DNA of 64,000 bases from contig NZ_JAGQDF010000001.1 in the NCBI RefSeq assembly GCF_018069875.1, positions 186,001 to 250,000 of the forward strand. The letters are read 5' to 3'. Source of the stretch: Ideonella alba. GTDB taxonomy: Bacteria; Pseudomonadota; Gammaproteobacteria; Burkholderiales; Burkholderiaceae_C. Positions 25,998 to 34,427 of the stretch are shown here, in pieces. Position numbers and translations under genes: made by a program. Position 1 is the stretch's first letter, and every line of letters begins with the position of its first letter. The notes below the pieces were generated by a model. It was not told the DNA's origin and did no database searches. It saw nothing but the letters and a program-made list of their open reading frames with translations.

Positions 25998-26555
25998 ATG
26001 AAACCGAAGTCGAGGTCACACGACCCCCTGAAGCTGGACATGGCCGCCTTTGCCGGCGACCACGGCGAGCTGGCTGGCGACTGGCCGCTTCAGACGCTGC
26101 CGCGCCTGGCCGAGTCGGCGATGCCCGAGGCCTCGGCCGACGCCGTCGTGCACTGGCAGGCCCGGGGCGAGCTGCGTCCGCTGCCCGACGGCACGGCCGA
26201 GGTCTGGCTGCAGCTCAAGGCCGACGTGCGCCTGGCGCTGTGCTGCCAGCGCTGCCTGGGGCCGGTGGAAGAGACCGTGGCGCTGGACCGGGCGCTGCGC
26301 TTTGTCGCCGACGAGCATCAGGCGGCGGCGCTCGATGCCGAGCTGGAAGACGACGTGCTGTCGCTGGAGCGCGCGCTGGACCTGCGGGAACTGGTCGAGG
26401 ACGAACTGCTGCTGGCCCTGCCGCTGGTCCCGCGCCACGCCGACTGCCCGCAGCCGCTGCCGCTGGCCGGCGACGACGAACCCGAGGAAGAACGTCCCAA
26501 CCCGTTCGCGGTGCTGGCGGCGCTGAAGGGCCAGGGCGGGCGCGGCACTGGCTAG
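25998..26555 (+). CDS. yceD: YceD / DUF177 protein (23S rRNA accumulation)
   Basis: A 185-residue protein of the DUF177/YceD family, needed for normal 23S rRNA accumulation in other bacteria. The conserved cysteine motif is CCQRCLGPVEE near residue 75, followed by the acidic LEDDVLSLERALDLRELVEDELLLALPLVP and a C-terminal ERPNPFAVLAALK. YceD is encoded next to rpmF (L32) in most bacteria, as here, where 225 bp containing a separate promoter and structured leader intervene. Confidence 0.88.
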   Translation: MKPKSRSHDPLKLDMAAFAGDHGELAGDWPLQTLPRLAESAMPEASADAVVHWQARGELRPLPDGTAEVWLQLKADVRLALCCQRCLGPVEETVALDRALRFVADEHQAAALDAELEDDVLSLERALDLRELVEDELLLALPLVPRHADCPQPLPLAGDDEPEEERPNPFAVLAALKGQGGRGTG

Positions 26556-26571
26556 CGGCCGGCCCGCATGC

Positions 26572-26656
26572 TATACTTTCGGGCTTTCCCGACTCAGGGG
26601 TGCTGCTGTGGTATGGCCGCAGCAGGGCCGATGGGGTCCGGAAGACCACCCTTTTT
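26572..26656 (+). promoter_or_regulatory. rpmF promoter -10 and two-hairpin leader (possible attenuator)
   Basis: TATACT (26572-26577) is a strong -10 candidate. The predicted transcript then forms a 9-bp hairpin, CTGCTGTGG (26603-26611) with CCGCAGCAG (26617-26625, one G-U pair). A second, shorter stem follows: GGGGTC (26633-26638) with GACCACCC (26644-26651), with a one-base bulge, directly followed by TTTTT (26652-26656). That is the layout of an intrinsic terminator inside the leader of rpmF and the fatty-acid genes. Confidence 0.4.
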
Positions 26657-26694
26657 CCAACATTCACGGCGGCCGGCCGGGGCAACCCGGTGTC

Positions 26695-26714
26695 TTGAGC
26701 CGCATTGAGCCGCA
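26695..26714 (+). repeat. perfect tandem 10-bp repeat in rpmF leader
   Basis: TTGAGCCGCA occurs twice head-to-tail with no spacer, 66 bp before the rpmF start. It lies downstream of the possible attenuator, so it would be in the full-length leader RNA. Its function is unknown; it could be a chance duplication. Confidence 0.6.
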
Positions 26715-26780
26715 CGCGCGAGTCCTGCCAGTGCGCCGCAACCCGGCGCCGGTGGGTCCAGGCGCACCCAGGAGAGTTCC

Positions 26781-26963
26781 ATGGCCGTCCAGCAGAACAA
26801 GAAGTCGCCCTCGAAGCGCGGCATGCACCGCTCGCACAACGCGCTGACCAACCCGGGCACCGCGATCGAGCCGACCACCGGTGAAGTGCATCTGCGCCAC
26901 CACATCAGCCCGACCGGCTTCTACCGCGGCCGCAAGGTCCTGAAGGGCAAGGCCGAGGCCTGA
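26781..26963 (+). CDS. rpmF: 50S ribosomal protein L32
   Basis: A 60-residue basic ribosomal protein. The start [19 protein letters not shown] and the later [15 protein letters not shown] match L32 of betaproteobacteria. The zinc-binding cysteines found in some L32 proteins are absent, as in many proteobacterial homologues. AGGAGAG upstream is a good ribosome-binding site. It sits between yceD and plsX, the conserved arrangement that ties ribosome and phospholipid synthesis genes together. Confidence 0.97.
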   Translation: MAVQQNKKSPSKRGMHRSHNALTNPGTAIEPTTGEVHLRHHISPTGFYRGRKVLKGKAEA

Positions 26964-27131
26964 TCCTGAGCATGCTGCCGGGTCGGCATCCCATGCCGAG
27001 CCTCGCCGCCCTGAACCCGGACCGGCTGGCGCGTTCGTCGCCCCGGTCCTGCCCTCATCGCCCGCTGCATTGCGCCTGTGCCGCCACGGCCTGGGCGCGT
27101 TCGCGCGCGCACTGACGGCTCCGCTCCGCCC

Positions 27132-28214
27132 GTGACCCATCGCCTGAACTTCCAGCCGCTTGAGCGCGTGCGCCTCGCCGTCGACTGCATGGGCGGTGAT
27201 CACGGCCCGTCGGTCACGCTGCCGGCCTGCCGCGCCTTCCTCGACTCGCACCCCCACGCCGAGCTGCTGCTTGTCGGCCAGGCCGACGCCCTGCAGGAAG
27301 CCGCCAGCTGGAGCCGCTGCACGCTGGTCGAAGCCACCGAGGTGGTGGCGATGGACGACCCGGTCGAGGTGGCGCTGCGCCGCAAGCGCGACTCGTCGAT
27401 GCGCGTGGCGATCTCCCAGCTCAAGGCCGACGAGGCCGGCGTGGTGCGTGCCGATGCCTGCGTGTCGGCCGGCAACACCGGCGCGCTGATGGCGCTGGCG
27501 CGCTACCTGCTGAAGACCCTGGACGGCATCGACCGCCCGGCCATCGCCTCGGTGCTGCCCAATGAGAAGGGCGCCTTCACCACGATGCTGGACCTGGGCG
27601 CCAACGTCGATTGCACGCCCGAGCACCTGCTGCAGTTTGCCGTCATGGGCAGCGCCCTGGTGGCCGCGATCGACGGCAAGCCCGATCCCACCGTGGGCCT
27701 GCTCAACATCGGCGCCGAGGTCATCAAGGGCTCCGAGGTCATCAAGCGCGCTGGTGAGCTGCTGCGCGCCGCCGGCGCCGACGGCCACATCCACTACATC
27801 GGCAACGTTGAAGGCAACGACATCTTCACCGGCACGGTGGACTTGGTCGTCTGCGACGGCTTCGTCGGCAACGTCGCGCTCAAGACCTCCGAAGGTCTGG
27901 CCCACGCGCTGGCGCAGTTCATCAAGGAAGAGTTCACCCGCACCTGGTGGACCAAGCTGATCGCGCTGGCCGCGCTGCCGGTGCTGGGCCGCTTCAAGAA
28001 GCGCGTCGATCCGCGCGGCTACAACGGCGCGGCGCTGCTGGGTCTGCGCGGCCTGGTCTTCAAGAGCCACGGCTCGGCCGACGCGATGGCCTTCGGCAAC
28101 GCGCTGGCGCGCGCTTATGATGCGGCTCGCAACCGTTTGCTCGACCAGGTGCACGACCGCATCGTCGAAACCCTCGAGGCGATGCCGGCCACGCCGGCCG
28201 ACGCCGCCGCCTGA
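27132..28214 (+). CDS. plsX: phosphate acyltransferase PlsX
   Basis: A 360-residue enzyme making acyl-phosphate from acyl-ACP for phosphatidic acid synthesis. The signature [16 protein letters not shown] is at about residues 12-27, followed by [48 protein letters not shown] and [17 protein letters not shown] place the start at GTG 27132, twelve codons before the first conserved strand; no clear Shine-Dalgarno is seen and the frame stays open further upstream. It is followed by fabH after 21 bp. Confidence 0.93.
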   Translation: MTHRLNFQPLERVRLAVDCMGGDHGPSVTLPACRAFLDSHPHAELLLVGQADALQEAASWSRCTLVEATEVVAMDDPVEVALRRKRDSSMRVAISQLKADEAGVVRADACVSAGNTGALMALARYLLKTLDGIDRPAIASVLPNEKGAFTTMLDLGANVDCTPEHLLQFAVMGSALVAAIDGKPDPTVGLLNIGAEVIKGSEVIKRAGELLRAAGADGHIHYIGNVEGNDIFTGTVDLVVCDGFVGNVALKTSEGLAHALAQFIKEEFTRTWWTKLIALAALPVLGRFKKRVDPRGYNGAALLGLRGLVFKSHGSADAMAFGNALARAYDAARNRLLDQVHDRIVETLEAMPATPADAAA

Positions 28215-28235
28215 CCCCCTTTGCGACAACACCGC

Positions 28236-29219
28236 GTGGACACGCAACGCTACGCCCGCATCACCGGCACCGGCAGCTGCCTGCCGACCCGCCGCGTCAC
28301 CAATGCCGAACTGGCCGCCGAGCTGGCCACGCGTGGTCTGGAGACCTCCGACGACTGGATCGTCGAGCGCACCGGCATCCGGGCGCGCCACTTCGCCGCC
28401 GCTGATCAGTCGTCCAGCGACCTGGGCGTGACCGCGGCCCGGCACGCGCTGGAGGCCGCCGGCCGGCTGCCGGAAGACGTGGACCTGATCATCGTCGCCA
28501 CGTCCACCCCGGACATGGTTTTTCCGTCCACCGCCACCATCGTCCAGCACAAGCTGGGCATCGCCGGCTGCCCGGCCTTCGACGTGCAGGCGGTGTGCTC
28601 GGGCTTCGTCTATGCGTTGACGGTGGCCGACGCAATGATCCGCACCGGCGCCGCCAACTGCGCGCTGGTGATCGGTGCCGAGGTCTTCTCGCGCATCCTG
28701 GATTTCAACGACCGCACCACCTGCGTGCTGTTCGGCGATGGCGCCGGCGCGGTGGTGCTGGAGTCCTCCAGCGAGACCGGACTGCTGGCCTGCAAGCTGC
28801 ACGCCGACGGCAAGCACCGCGAGATCCTGCAGGTGCCCGGCACCGTCAGCGGCGGCCAGGTGCTGGGTGATCCGCTGCTGAAGATGGACGGTCAGGCGGT
28901 GTTCAAGCTGGCCGTGGGCGTGCTCGACGAGGTCGCCCGCGAGGCCCTGGAGGCAGCCGGCCGCACGCCCGCCGACATCGACTGGCTGGTGCCCCACCAG
29001 GCCAACATCCGCATCATGCAGGGCACCGCCCGCAAGCTGAAGCTGCCGGCCGAGCGCGTGGTGGTGACCGTGCACGAGCACGGCAACACCTCGGCCGCCT
29101 CGATCCCGCTGGCCTTGGACCACGGTGTGCGCAGCGGCCAGGTCAAGAAGGGCCAGACCGTGCTGCTTGAAGGCGTGGGCGGCGGCTTCACCTGGGGTGC
29201 CGTGCTGCTTGAGCTCTGA
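28236..29219 (+). CDS. fabH: beta-ketoacyl-ACP synthase III
   Basis: A 327-residue condensing enzyme starting fatty-acid synthesis from acetyl-CoA and malonyl-ACP. The active-site triad is visible: C121 in [12 protein letters not shown], the histidine in [12 protein letters not shown] and the asparagine in [14 protein letters not shown]. The C-terminal [13 protein letters not shown] is typical. I choose GTG 28236, just before the conserved [12 protein letters not shown] 28221 is an alternative adding five residues. The next gene is fabD. Confidence 0.95.
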   Translation: MDTQRYARITGTGSCLPTRRVTNAELAAELATRGLETSDDWIVERTGIRARHFAAADQSSSDLGVTAARHALEAAGRLPEDVDLIIVATSTPDMVFPSTATIVQHKLGIAGCPAFDVQAVCSGFVYALTVADAMIRTGAANCALVIGAEVFSRILDFNDRTTCVLFGDGAGAVVLESSSETGLLACKLHADGKHREILQVPGTVSGGQVLGDPLLKMDGQAVFKLAVGVLDEVAREALEAAGRTPADIDWLVPHQANIRIMQGTARKLKLPAERVVVTVHEHGNTSAASIPLALDHGVRSGQVKKGQTVLLEGVGGGFTWGAVLLEL

Positions 29220-29266
29220 GCGGCCCGCTGCCCGCTCGCCCGAAAGACCCCTCCAAGAGATCCGCC

Positions 29267-30208
29267 ATGAGCACCGCATTCGCATTCGTCTTCCCCGGCC
29301 AGGGCTCGCAGACCGTGGGCATGCTCGACGCCTGGGGTGACCACCCGGCCGTGGCCGCCACGCTGGCCGAGGCCTCGGCCGCGCTGAACGAGGACATCGG
29401 CGCCCTGATCAAGAACGGCCCGAAGGAGCAGCTGGACCTGACTGCCAACACCCAGCCGGTGATGCTGACCGCTGGCATCGCCTGCTACCGGGCCTGGCTG
29501 GCCGAGACCGGCCTGCCGCCGGCGGCGGTGGCGGGCCATTCGCTGGGCGAGTACAGCGCGCTGGTGGCCGCGGGCGTGCTGACGCTGTCTGACGCGCTGC
29601 CGCTGGTGCGCCTGCGCGCCCAGGCCATGCAGGAGGCCGTGCCGGTGGGCGTGGGCGCGATGGCCGCGATCCTGGGCCTGGACGCCCAGGCGGTGCGCGA
29701 GGGCTGCGCCGAGGCGGCCGCCGCCAGTGGCGAGGTGGTCGAGGCCGCCAACTTCAACGACCCCAAGCAGACCGTGATCGCTGGCACCAAGGCCGGTGTC
29801 GACAAGGCCTGCGAGGTGCTGAAGGCCAAGGGCGCCAAGCGTGCGCTGCCGCTGGCGGTGTCGGCGCCGTTCCACTCCAGCCTGATGAAGCCGGCCGCCG
29901 AGCGCCTGAAGACCCATCTGGCCGCGGTCACGCTGGCCGCGCCGCAGATCCCGGTGGTCAACAACATCGACGTGGCCGTGGTGTCCGACCCCGACGCCAT
30001 CCGCGATGCGCTGTACCGCCAGGCCTTCGGCCCGGTGCGCTGGGTCGAGGTGGTGCAGGCGCTGCGTGCGCGCGGCGTGGGCGCCATCCTCGAATGCGGC
30101 CCGGGCAAGGTGCTGGCCGGCATGGTCAAGCGCATTGATGCCGAGGCCGCCAGCGCCACCGTCCTCGATCCGGCCTCGCTGGCCGAGGCCCGCGCGCTGC
30201 TGGGCTGA
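29267..30208 (+). CDS. fabD: malonyl-CoA:ACP transacylase
   Basis: A 313-residue transacylase that loads malonyl onto ACP. It begins FAFVFPGQGSQTVGM and carries the nucleophile motif GHSLGEYSAL near residue 90, a conserved glutamine in NTQPVMLTAG, and the catalytic histidine in SAPFHSSLMKPA near residue 205. Length and motif order are standard. It lies between fabH and fabG in a classic fab operon. Confidence 0.96.
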   Translation: MSTAFAFVFPGQGSQTVGMLDAWGDHPAVAATLAEASAALNEDIGALIKNGPKEQLDLTANTQPVMLTAGIACYRAWLAETGLPPAAVAGHSLGEYSALVAAGVLTLSDALPLVRLRAQAMQEAVPVGVGAMAAILGLDAQAVREGCAEAAAASGEVVEAANFNDPKQTVIAGTKAGVDKACEVLKAKGAKRALPLAVSAPFHSSLMKPAAERLKTHLAAVTLAAPQIPVVNNIDVAVVSDPDAIRDALYRQAFGPVRWVEVVQALRARGVGAILECGPGKVLAGMVKRIDAEAASATVLDPASLAEARALLG

Positions 30209-30229
30209 ACTGCAGGAGCTTTCCCGAAC

Positions 30230-30973
30230 ATGAGCGACACCACTTCGCGCCAGGTGGCCCTGGTCACCGGCGCTTCGCGCGGCATCGGCCGCTCGATCGC
30301 CGCCACGCTGGCTGCCAAGGGCTTCACCGTCATCGGCACCGCCACCACGGAGTCCGGCGCCGCCGGCATCACCGAGGCGCTGGCCGCCCAGGGCGGCCGC
30401 GGCGTCAAGCTCGACGTCAACGATGCGGCCGCTTCCGAAGCCCTGGTCGACGCCATCGTCAAGGAACACGGCGCGCTGCAGGTGCTGGTCAACAACGCCG
30501 GCATCACCCGCGACACGCTGGCGATGCGCATGAAGGACGAGGACTGGGACGCCGTCCTGGACACCAACCTGAAGGCGGTGTTCCGGCTCGCCCGCGCCGT
30601 GGTGCGCCCGATGATGAAGCAGCGCTATGGCCGCATCATCAGCATCACCTCGGTGGTGGGCGCCTCGGGCAACCCGGGCCAGGCCAATTACGCCGCCGCC
30701 AAGGCCGGCGTGGCCGGCATGACCCGCGCGCTGGCGCGCGAACTGGGCAGCCGTGGCATCACCGTCAACTGCGTCGCGCCGGGCTTCATCGCCACCGACA
30801 TGACCGGCGAACTGCCCGAGGCCCAGAAGGCCGCGCTGCTGGCACAGATCCCGCTACAGCGGCTGGGCCAACCCGAAGAGATCGCCCACGCCGTGGCCTT
30901 CCTGGCCTCGCCCGAGGCCGGCTACATCACCGGCACTGAAATGCACGTCAACGGCGGCATGTTCATGGGCTGA
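30230..30973 (+). CDS. fabG: 3-oxoacyl-ACP reductase
   Basis: A 247-residue SDR reductase using NADPH to reduce 3-ketoacyl-ACP. The cofactor motif is VTGASRGIGRSIA near residue 14, followed by LVNNAGITRDTLAMRMKDEDW. The catalytic residues are the serine of SITSVVGASGNPGQ and the YAAAKAG tyrosine/lysine pair. It ends with TGTEMHVNGGMFMG. GCAGGAGC upstream of the ATG gives a good ribosome-binding site. A small hairpin follows the stop (30975-30988). Confidence 0.96.
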   Translation: MSDTTSRQVALVTGASRGIGRSIAATLAAKGFTVIGTATTESGAAGITEALAAQGGRGVKLDVNDAAASEALVDAIVKEHGALQVLVNNAGITRDTLAMRMKDEDWDAVLDTNLKAVFRLARAVVRPMMKQRYGRIISITSVVGASGNPGQANYAAAKAGVAGMTRALARELGSRGITVNCVAPGFIATDMTGELPEAQKAALLAQIPLQRLGQPEEIAHAVAFLASPEAGYITGTEMHVNGGMFMG

Positions 30974-31045
30974 AACCCGCAGGCGGGTCCCACCATCACC
31001 CCGGGTAGAATCCGGGCCGTTTTGCACCAACCTCCTGGAGGAGTC

Positions 31046-31285
31046 ATGAGCGATATCGAAGCACGCGTCAAGAAGATCATTGCCGAACAACTGGGCGTTC
31101 CCGAAACCGACGTCAGCAACGAGAAGGCCTTCGTCGCCGATCTCGGCGCCGACTCGCTGGACACCGTCGAGCTGGTGATGGCCCTCGAAGACGAGTTCGG
31201 CATCGAGATCCCGGACGAAGAAGCCGAGAAGATCACCACCGTGCAGCTGGCGATCGACTACGCCAAGAACCACGCCAAGGCCTGA
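31046..31285 (+). CDS. acpP: acyl carrier protein
   Basis: A 79-residue acidic carrier protein. The phosphopantetheine attachment serine is in [20 protein letters not shown], at about residue 37. It has a very strong ribosome-binding site, GGAGGAG (31037-31043), immediately preceded by CCTCC that could pair with it and modulate translation. A TAGAAT hexamer at 31006-31011 may be the -10 of a separate acpP promoter, which would fit the high demand for this protein. acpS, which activates it, is at 43886. Confidence 0.97.
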   Translation: MSDIEARVKKIIAEQLGVPETDVSNEKAFVADLGADSLDTVELVMALEDEFGIEIPDEEAEKITTVQLAIDYAKNHAKA

Positions 31286-31350
31286 GCGGCCTGCGTCGCT
31301 CGGGCGCGCCCTGACCCGAGCGCCCGAACTGACAACGAAGTGAAGAACGC

Positions 31351-32595
31351 ATGACTCGTCGTCGCGTCGTCGTGACCGGTCTCGGGCTGATCAGCCCGGT
31401 CGGCAACACCGTCACCGAAGGCTGGGCGAACCTGATCGCCGGCCGCCCGGGCATCGCCCCCATCACCAAGTTCGACGCATCCGGCATCTCGTGCCAGTTC
31501 GCGGGCGAGGTCAAGGGCTTCAAGGTCGAGGACTACATCCCCGGCAAGGAAGCCAAGGCGATGGACAGCTTCATCCACTACGGCATGGCTGCGGCCATCC
31601 AGGCCGTGCAGGATGCGGGCCTGCCCACCAATGACGCCCTCACCGAGGAGACGGCCGAGCGCATCGGCTGCATGATCGGTTCGGGCATCGGCGGCCTGCC
31701 CGAGATCGAGGCCACCACGCGCACCGTGGTGGAGCGCGGTCCGCGCCGGATCTCGCCGTTCTTCGTGCCCGCCTCGATCATCAACATGATCAGCGGCCAC
31801 GTCTCGATCCGCTTTGGTTTCACCGGCCCCAACCTGGCCGTGGTCACCGCCTGCACCACCGGTCTGCACTGCATCGGTGAGGCCGGCCGCATGATCGAGT
31901 ACGGCGACGTCGACGTGATGATTGCCGGCGGCTCGGAGGCCACCGTGTCGATGCTGGGCGTCGGCGGCTTTGCCGCGGCACGCGCGCTGTCCACCCGCAA
32001 CGAATCGCCCGAGACCGCCTCCCGCCCCTGGGACAAGGACCGCGACGGCTTCGTGCTGGGCGAGGGCGCCGGCGTGGTCGTGCTGGAAGAGTACGAACAC
32101 GCGAAGAAGCGCGGCGCCAAGATCTACGCCGAGCTGCGCGGTTTCGGCATGGGCGCGGACGCGTACCACATGACCGCACCCAACGTGGATGGTCCCAAGC
32201 GCTCGATGAAGGCGGCGCTGCGCAATGCCGGCATCAATGCCGACCAGGTGCAGTACCTCAACGCGCACGGCACCTCCACCCCGCTGGGCGACCTCAACGA
32301 GACCAACGCGATCAAGCTGGCCTTCGGCGACCACGCGAAGAAGCTGGTCGTCAACTCCACCAAGTCGATGACCGGCCACCTGCTGGGCGGCGCGGGCGGC
32401 GTGGAGTCGGTCTTCACGATCCTGGCGCTGCACCACCAGATCTCGCCACCGACGATCAACATCTTCAACCAGGACCCGGAGTGCGACCTGGACTACTGCG
32501 CCAACACCGCGCGCGAGATGAAGATCGACCTGGCGGTGAAGAACAACTTCGGCTTCGGCGGCACCAACGGCACGTTGGTCTTCGGCCGGATCTGA
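31351..32595 (+). CDS. fabF: beta-ketoacyl-ACP synthase II
   Basis: A 414-residue elongating condensing enzyme. It begins RRVVVTGLGLISPVGN and has the active-site cysteine in VVTACTTGLHCIGEAG. The two catalytic histidines are in LNAHGTSTPLGDLNE and TGHLLGGAGGVES, with the C-terminal NNFGFGGTNGTLVF. This is the final fab gene of the cluster; the envelope-stress operon follows after a small membrane-protein gene. Confidence 0.96.
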   Translation: MTRRRVVVTGLGLISPVGNTVTEGWANLIAGRPGIAPITKFDASGISCQFAGEVKGFKVEDYIPGKEAKAMDSFIHYGMAAAIQAVQDAGLPTNDALTEETAERIGCMIGSGIGGLPEIEATTRTVVERGPRRISPFFVPASIINMISGHVSIRFGFTGPNLAVVTACTTGLHCIGEAGRMIEYGDVDVMIAGGSEATVSMLGVGGFAAARALSTRNESPETASRPWDKDRDGFVLGEGAGVVVLEEYEHAKKRGAKIYAELRGFGMGADAYHMTAPNVDGPKRSMKAALRNAGINADQVQYLNAHGTSTPLGDLNETNAIKLAFGDHAKKLVVNSTKSMTGHLLGGAGGVESVFTILALHHQISPPTINIFNQDPECDLDYCANTAREMKIDLAVKNNFGFGGTNGTLVFGRI

Positions 32596-32626
32596 GACCG
32601 CCACGCACCGGGGCCCACCACTGACG

Positions 32627-33139
32627 ATGCGCGCTGCCCCCACGATCGAGATCCAGGCCGACCTGCGGGGCGGCTGGTGGATCGCGGCGTGGCTGCTGTG
32701 GGGCCTGGCCGCACTGGCCTGGGCCGGCACGCTGGCCTGGCACATCGACGCCGAGGGCCTGCCCGGCCTGGACGGTCCGCTCAGCACCTGGCTGCTGGTC
32801 GGCCTGGGGGGGCTGGGGGTGCTGACGGCGGCTGTCACGGCGCTGTGGCATGCCCGCCACCACCCGGCTCAGCTGCGCTGGACAGGTACCGAATGGCGCT
32901 GCACCCTGCCGGGCCAATGGCAGGTGCGCGCCTCCGATGAGGGTGAACCCGGACAGGTTGATACCGTGATCGACGTCGGCGATGCCATGCTGCTGCGCTG
33001 GGAGTCCGAGCCCGCCGACGGCCGACGCCGGCGCCGCGTCTGGTTGCCGGTGGCCCGCTCCAGCCAGGGCAGCGCCTGGCACCCGCTGCGGGTGGCCCTG
33101 CGCCAGACCGCCGCCCCGGCGGAGGGACCGCTGGCGTGA
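32627..33139 (+). CDS. uncharacterised two-helix membrane protein upstream of rpoE
   Basis: I do not recognise a characterised family. The 170-residue protein has two hydrophobic segments, about residues 17-40 (WIAAWLLWGLAALAWAGTL) and 56-75 (WLLVGLGGLGVLTAAVTAL). A C-terminal soluble domain is rich in Trp and Arg (LRWTGTEWRCTLPGQWQV and later RRRRRVWLPVARSS). Its stop overlaps the rpoE GTG start (GTGA), so it is translationally coupled to the sigma factor. A similar arrangement in other Burkholderiales is plausible but I cannot verify it. It may be a YgfX-like membrane protein. Confidence 0.6.
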   Translation: MRAAPTIEIQADLRGGWWIAAWLLWGLAALAWAGTLAWHIDAEGLPGLDGPLSTWLLVGLGGLGVLTAAVTALWHARHHPAQLRWTGTEWRCTLPGQWQVRASDEGEPGQVDTVIDVGDAMLLRWESEPADGRRRRRVWLPVARSSQGSAWHPLRVALRQTAAPAEGPLA

Positions 33140-33747
33140 GCGCCGAACAGGCGGACGCCGACGCCGCCCTGGTCGACCGGGTCAAACGAGGGGATACCCG
33201 GGCTTTCGAGATGCTGGTCGTCAAGTACCAGCGCCGGATCGAGCGTCTGATCGCCCGGATGGTGCGCGACACCGACCTGGTCGAGGACATTGCCCAGGAG
33301 ACCTTCATCCGTGCCTACCGGGCGCTGCCGCAGTTCCGCGGCGAGAGCGCCTTCTACACCTGGCTCTACCGGATCGCGGTCAACACGGCCAAGAAAACCC
33401 TGCTGGAGCTCAAACGCGACCCGATCGTGACCGAATCGGCGTTGGCACCGGTCGACGAGGAGGAAACTTCCGGCCGCCAGGTGGAACCAACCGACATGGC
33501 CACGCCCGATGCCCTGCTGGCCAGCAAGGAGATTGCCGCCACGGTGAACGCGGCGATCGAATCGCTGTCTGAGGACCTGCGCCAGGCGATCACGCTGCGC
33601 GAGATCGAAGGTTTGAGCTACGAAGAGATATCCGAAGTGATGAACTGTCCGATCGGCACCGTCCGCTCGCGCATCTTCCGTGCGCGCGAGGCCATCGCCG
33701 AACGCCTGCGGCCGCTGCTCGACACGCGCGACGGCGAACGCTGGTGA
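33136..33747 (+). CDS. rpoE: ECF RNA polymerase sigma factor, sigma-E type
   Basis: A 203-residue extracytoplasmic-function sigma factor. Region 2 includes YQRRIERLIARMVRDTDLVEDIAQETFIRAYRAL and YTWLYRIAVNTAKKTL, and region 4 includes LREIEGLSYEEISEVMNCPIGTVRSRIFRAREAI. This is the RpoE/AlgU pattern. It is followed by its anti-sigma factor rseA, rseB and a DegP-type protease, the standard envelope-stress module. The GTG start lies within the previous stop overlap (GTGA). Confidence 0.95.
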   Translation: MSAEQADADAALVDRVKRGDTRAFEMLVVKYQRRIERLIARMVRDTDLVEDIAQETFIRAYRALPQFRGESAFYTWLYRIAVNTAKKTLLELKRDPIVTESALAPVDEEETSGRQVEPTDMATPDALLASKEIAATVNAAIESLSEDLRQAITLREIEGLSYEEISEVMNCPIGTVRSRIFRAREAIAERLRPLLDTRDGERW

Positions 33748-33778
33748 CCGGACTGCTAGAAGTGGAAGGTGGAAGTCG

Positions 33779-34414
33779 ATGAAGCCGCAAGTCCAGACCG
33801 ATGCCGGTGACTCCCTGCCGCAGCGCCTCTCCGCGCTGTGCGACGGGGAAGCCCGGGGGCCCGAACTCGACGCCGCCCTGCAGGCCTGGCGCGACGACGC
33901 ACCCCAGGCCCGGCAGCGCTGGCATGCCTACACCCTGATCGGTGATGTGCTGCGATCCGACGACCTGTGTCCACGCAGCGCAGGCCATGACGCCGCCTTC
34001 CTGGCGCGCTTCCAGCAGCGTCTGGCCCAGGAGCCGGTGGTGCTGGCGCCGAAGCCCGACGCCCGGGCCGTGGTGTCGCGCTCGGCGGTGCGCACCTGGC
34101 GACGCCTGAGTGCCCCGATGGCCATGGCCGCTGGCGTGATGACCGTGGTTGGCGTGGCGGTCATGATGCGGCCCGGCGCGCCGGAGTCGATGGCGCCCGC
34201 CCAGATGGCCCAGGTGGACCAGGGCGTTCAGCCCGTCTCGACCACCGCTGCGCCGCGCAACGTCGCTGCGGTTGCCCCGGCGGGCAGCGATGTGCTGCTG
34301 CGCGATCCGCTGCTGGACCGCTACCTGGAAGAACACCGGCTGCGCTCGCGCGGCGCCACGGTGGCACTGAGCCCGGAGGACGGTGTCCGCCAGGTCGTGG
34401 TGCCGGCCCGCTGA
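33779..34414 (+). CDS. rseA: anti-sigma-E factor RseA
   Basis: A 211-residue inner-membrane anti-sigma factor. The N-terminal cytoplasmic domain has LPQRLSALCDGEARGPELDAALQAW and a conserved WHAYTLIGDVLRSDDL near residue 45. One membrane segment is visible at about residues 110-128 (APMAMAAGVMTVVGVAVMM). The remainder is a periplasmic tail ending DRYLEEHRLRSRGATVAL, the part contacted by RseB. Regulated proteolysis of this protein would release RpoE. Confidence 0.88.
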   Translation: MKPQVQTDAGDSLPQRLSALCDGEARGPELDAALQAWRDDAPQARQRWHAYTLIGDVLRSDDLCPRSAGHDAAFLARFQQRLAQEPVVLAPKPDARAVVSRSAVRTWRRLSAPMAMAAGVMTVVGVAVMMRPGAPESMAPAQMAQVDQGVQPVSTTAAPRNVAAVAPAGSDVLLRDPLLDRYLEEHRLRSRGATVALSPEDGVRQVVVPAR

Positions 34415-34427
34415 GCACGCGCTGCCG

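Noticed and set aside
26983-26999. Terminator after rpmF
   Set aside because: TCGGCAT/ATGCCGA forms a 7-bp hairpin but has no T-run, and the downstream plsX gene is expected to be cotranscribed.
26664-29285. An 873-codon minus-strand open frame over rpmF, plsX and fabH
   Set aside because: It crosses several certain genes on the other strand and reads as a His/Gln/Ala/Gly-rich shadow with no domain.
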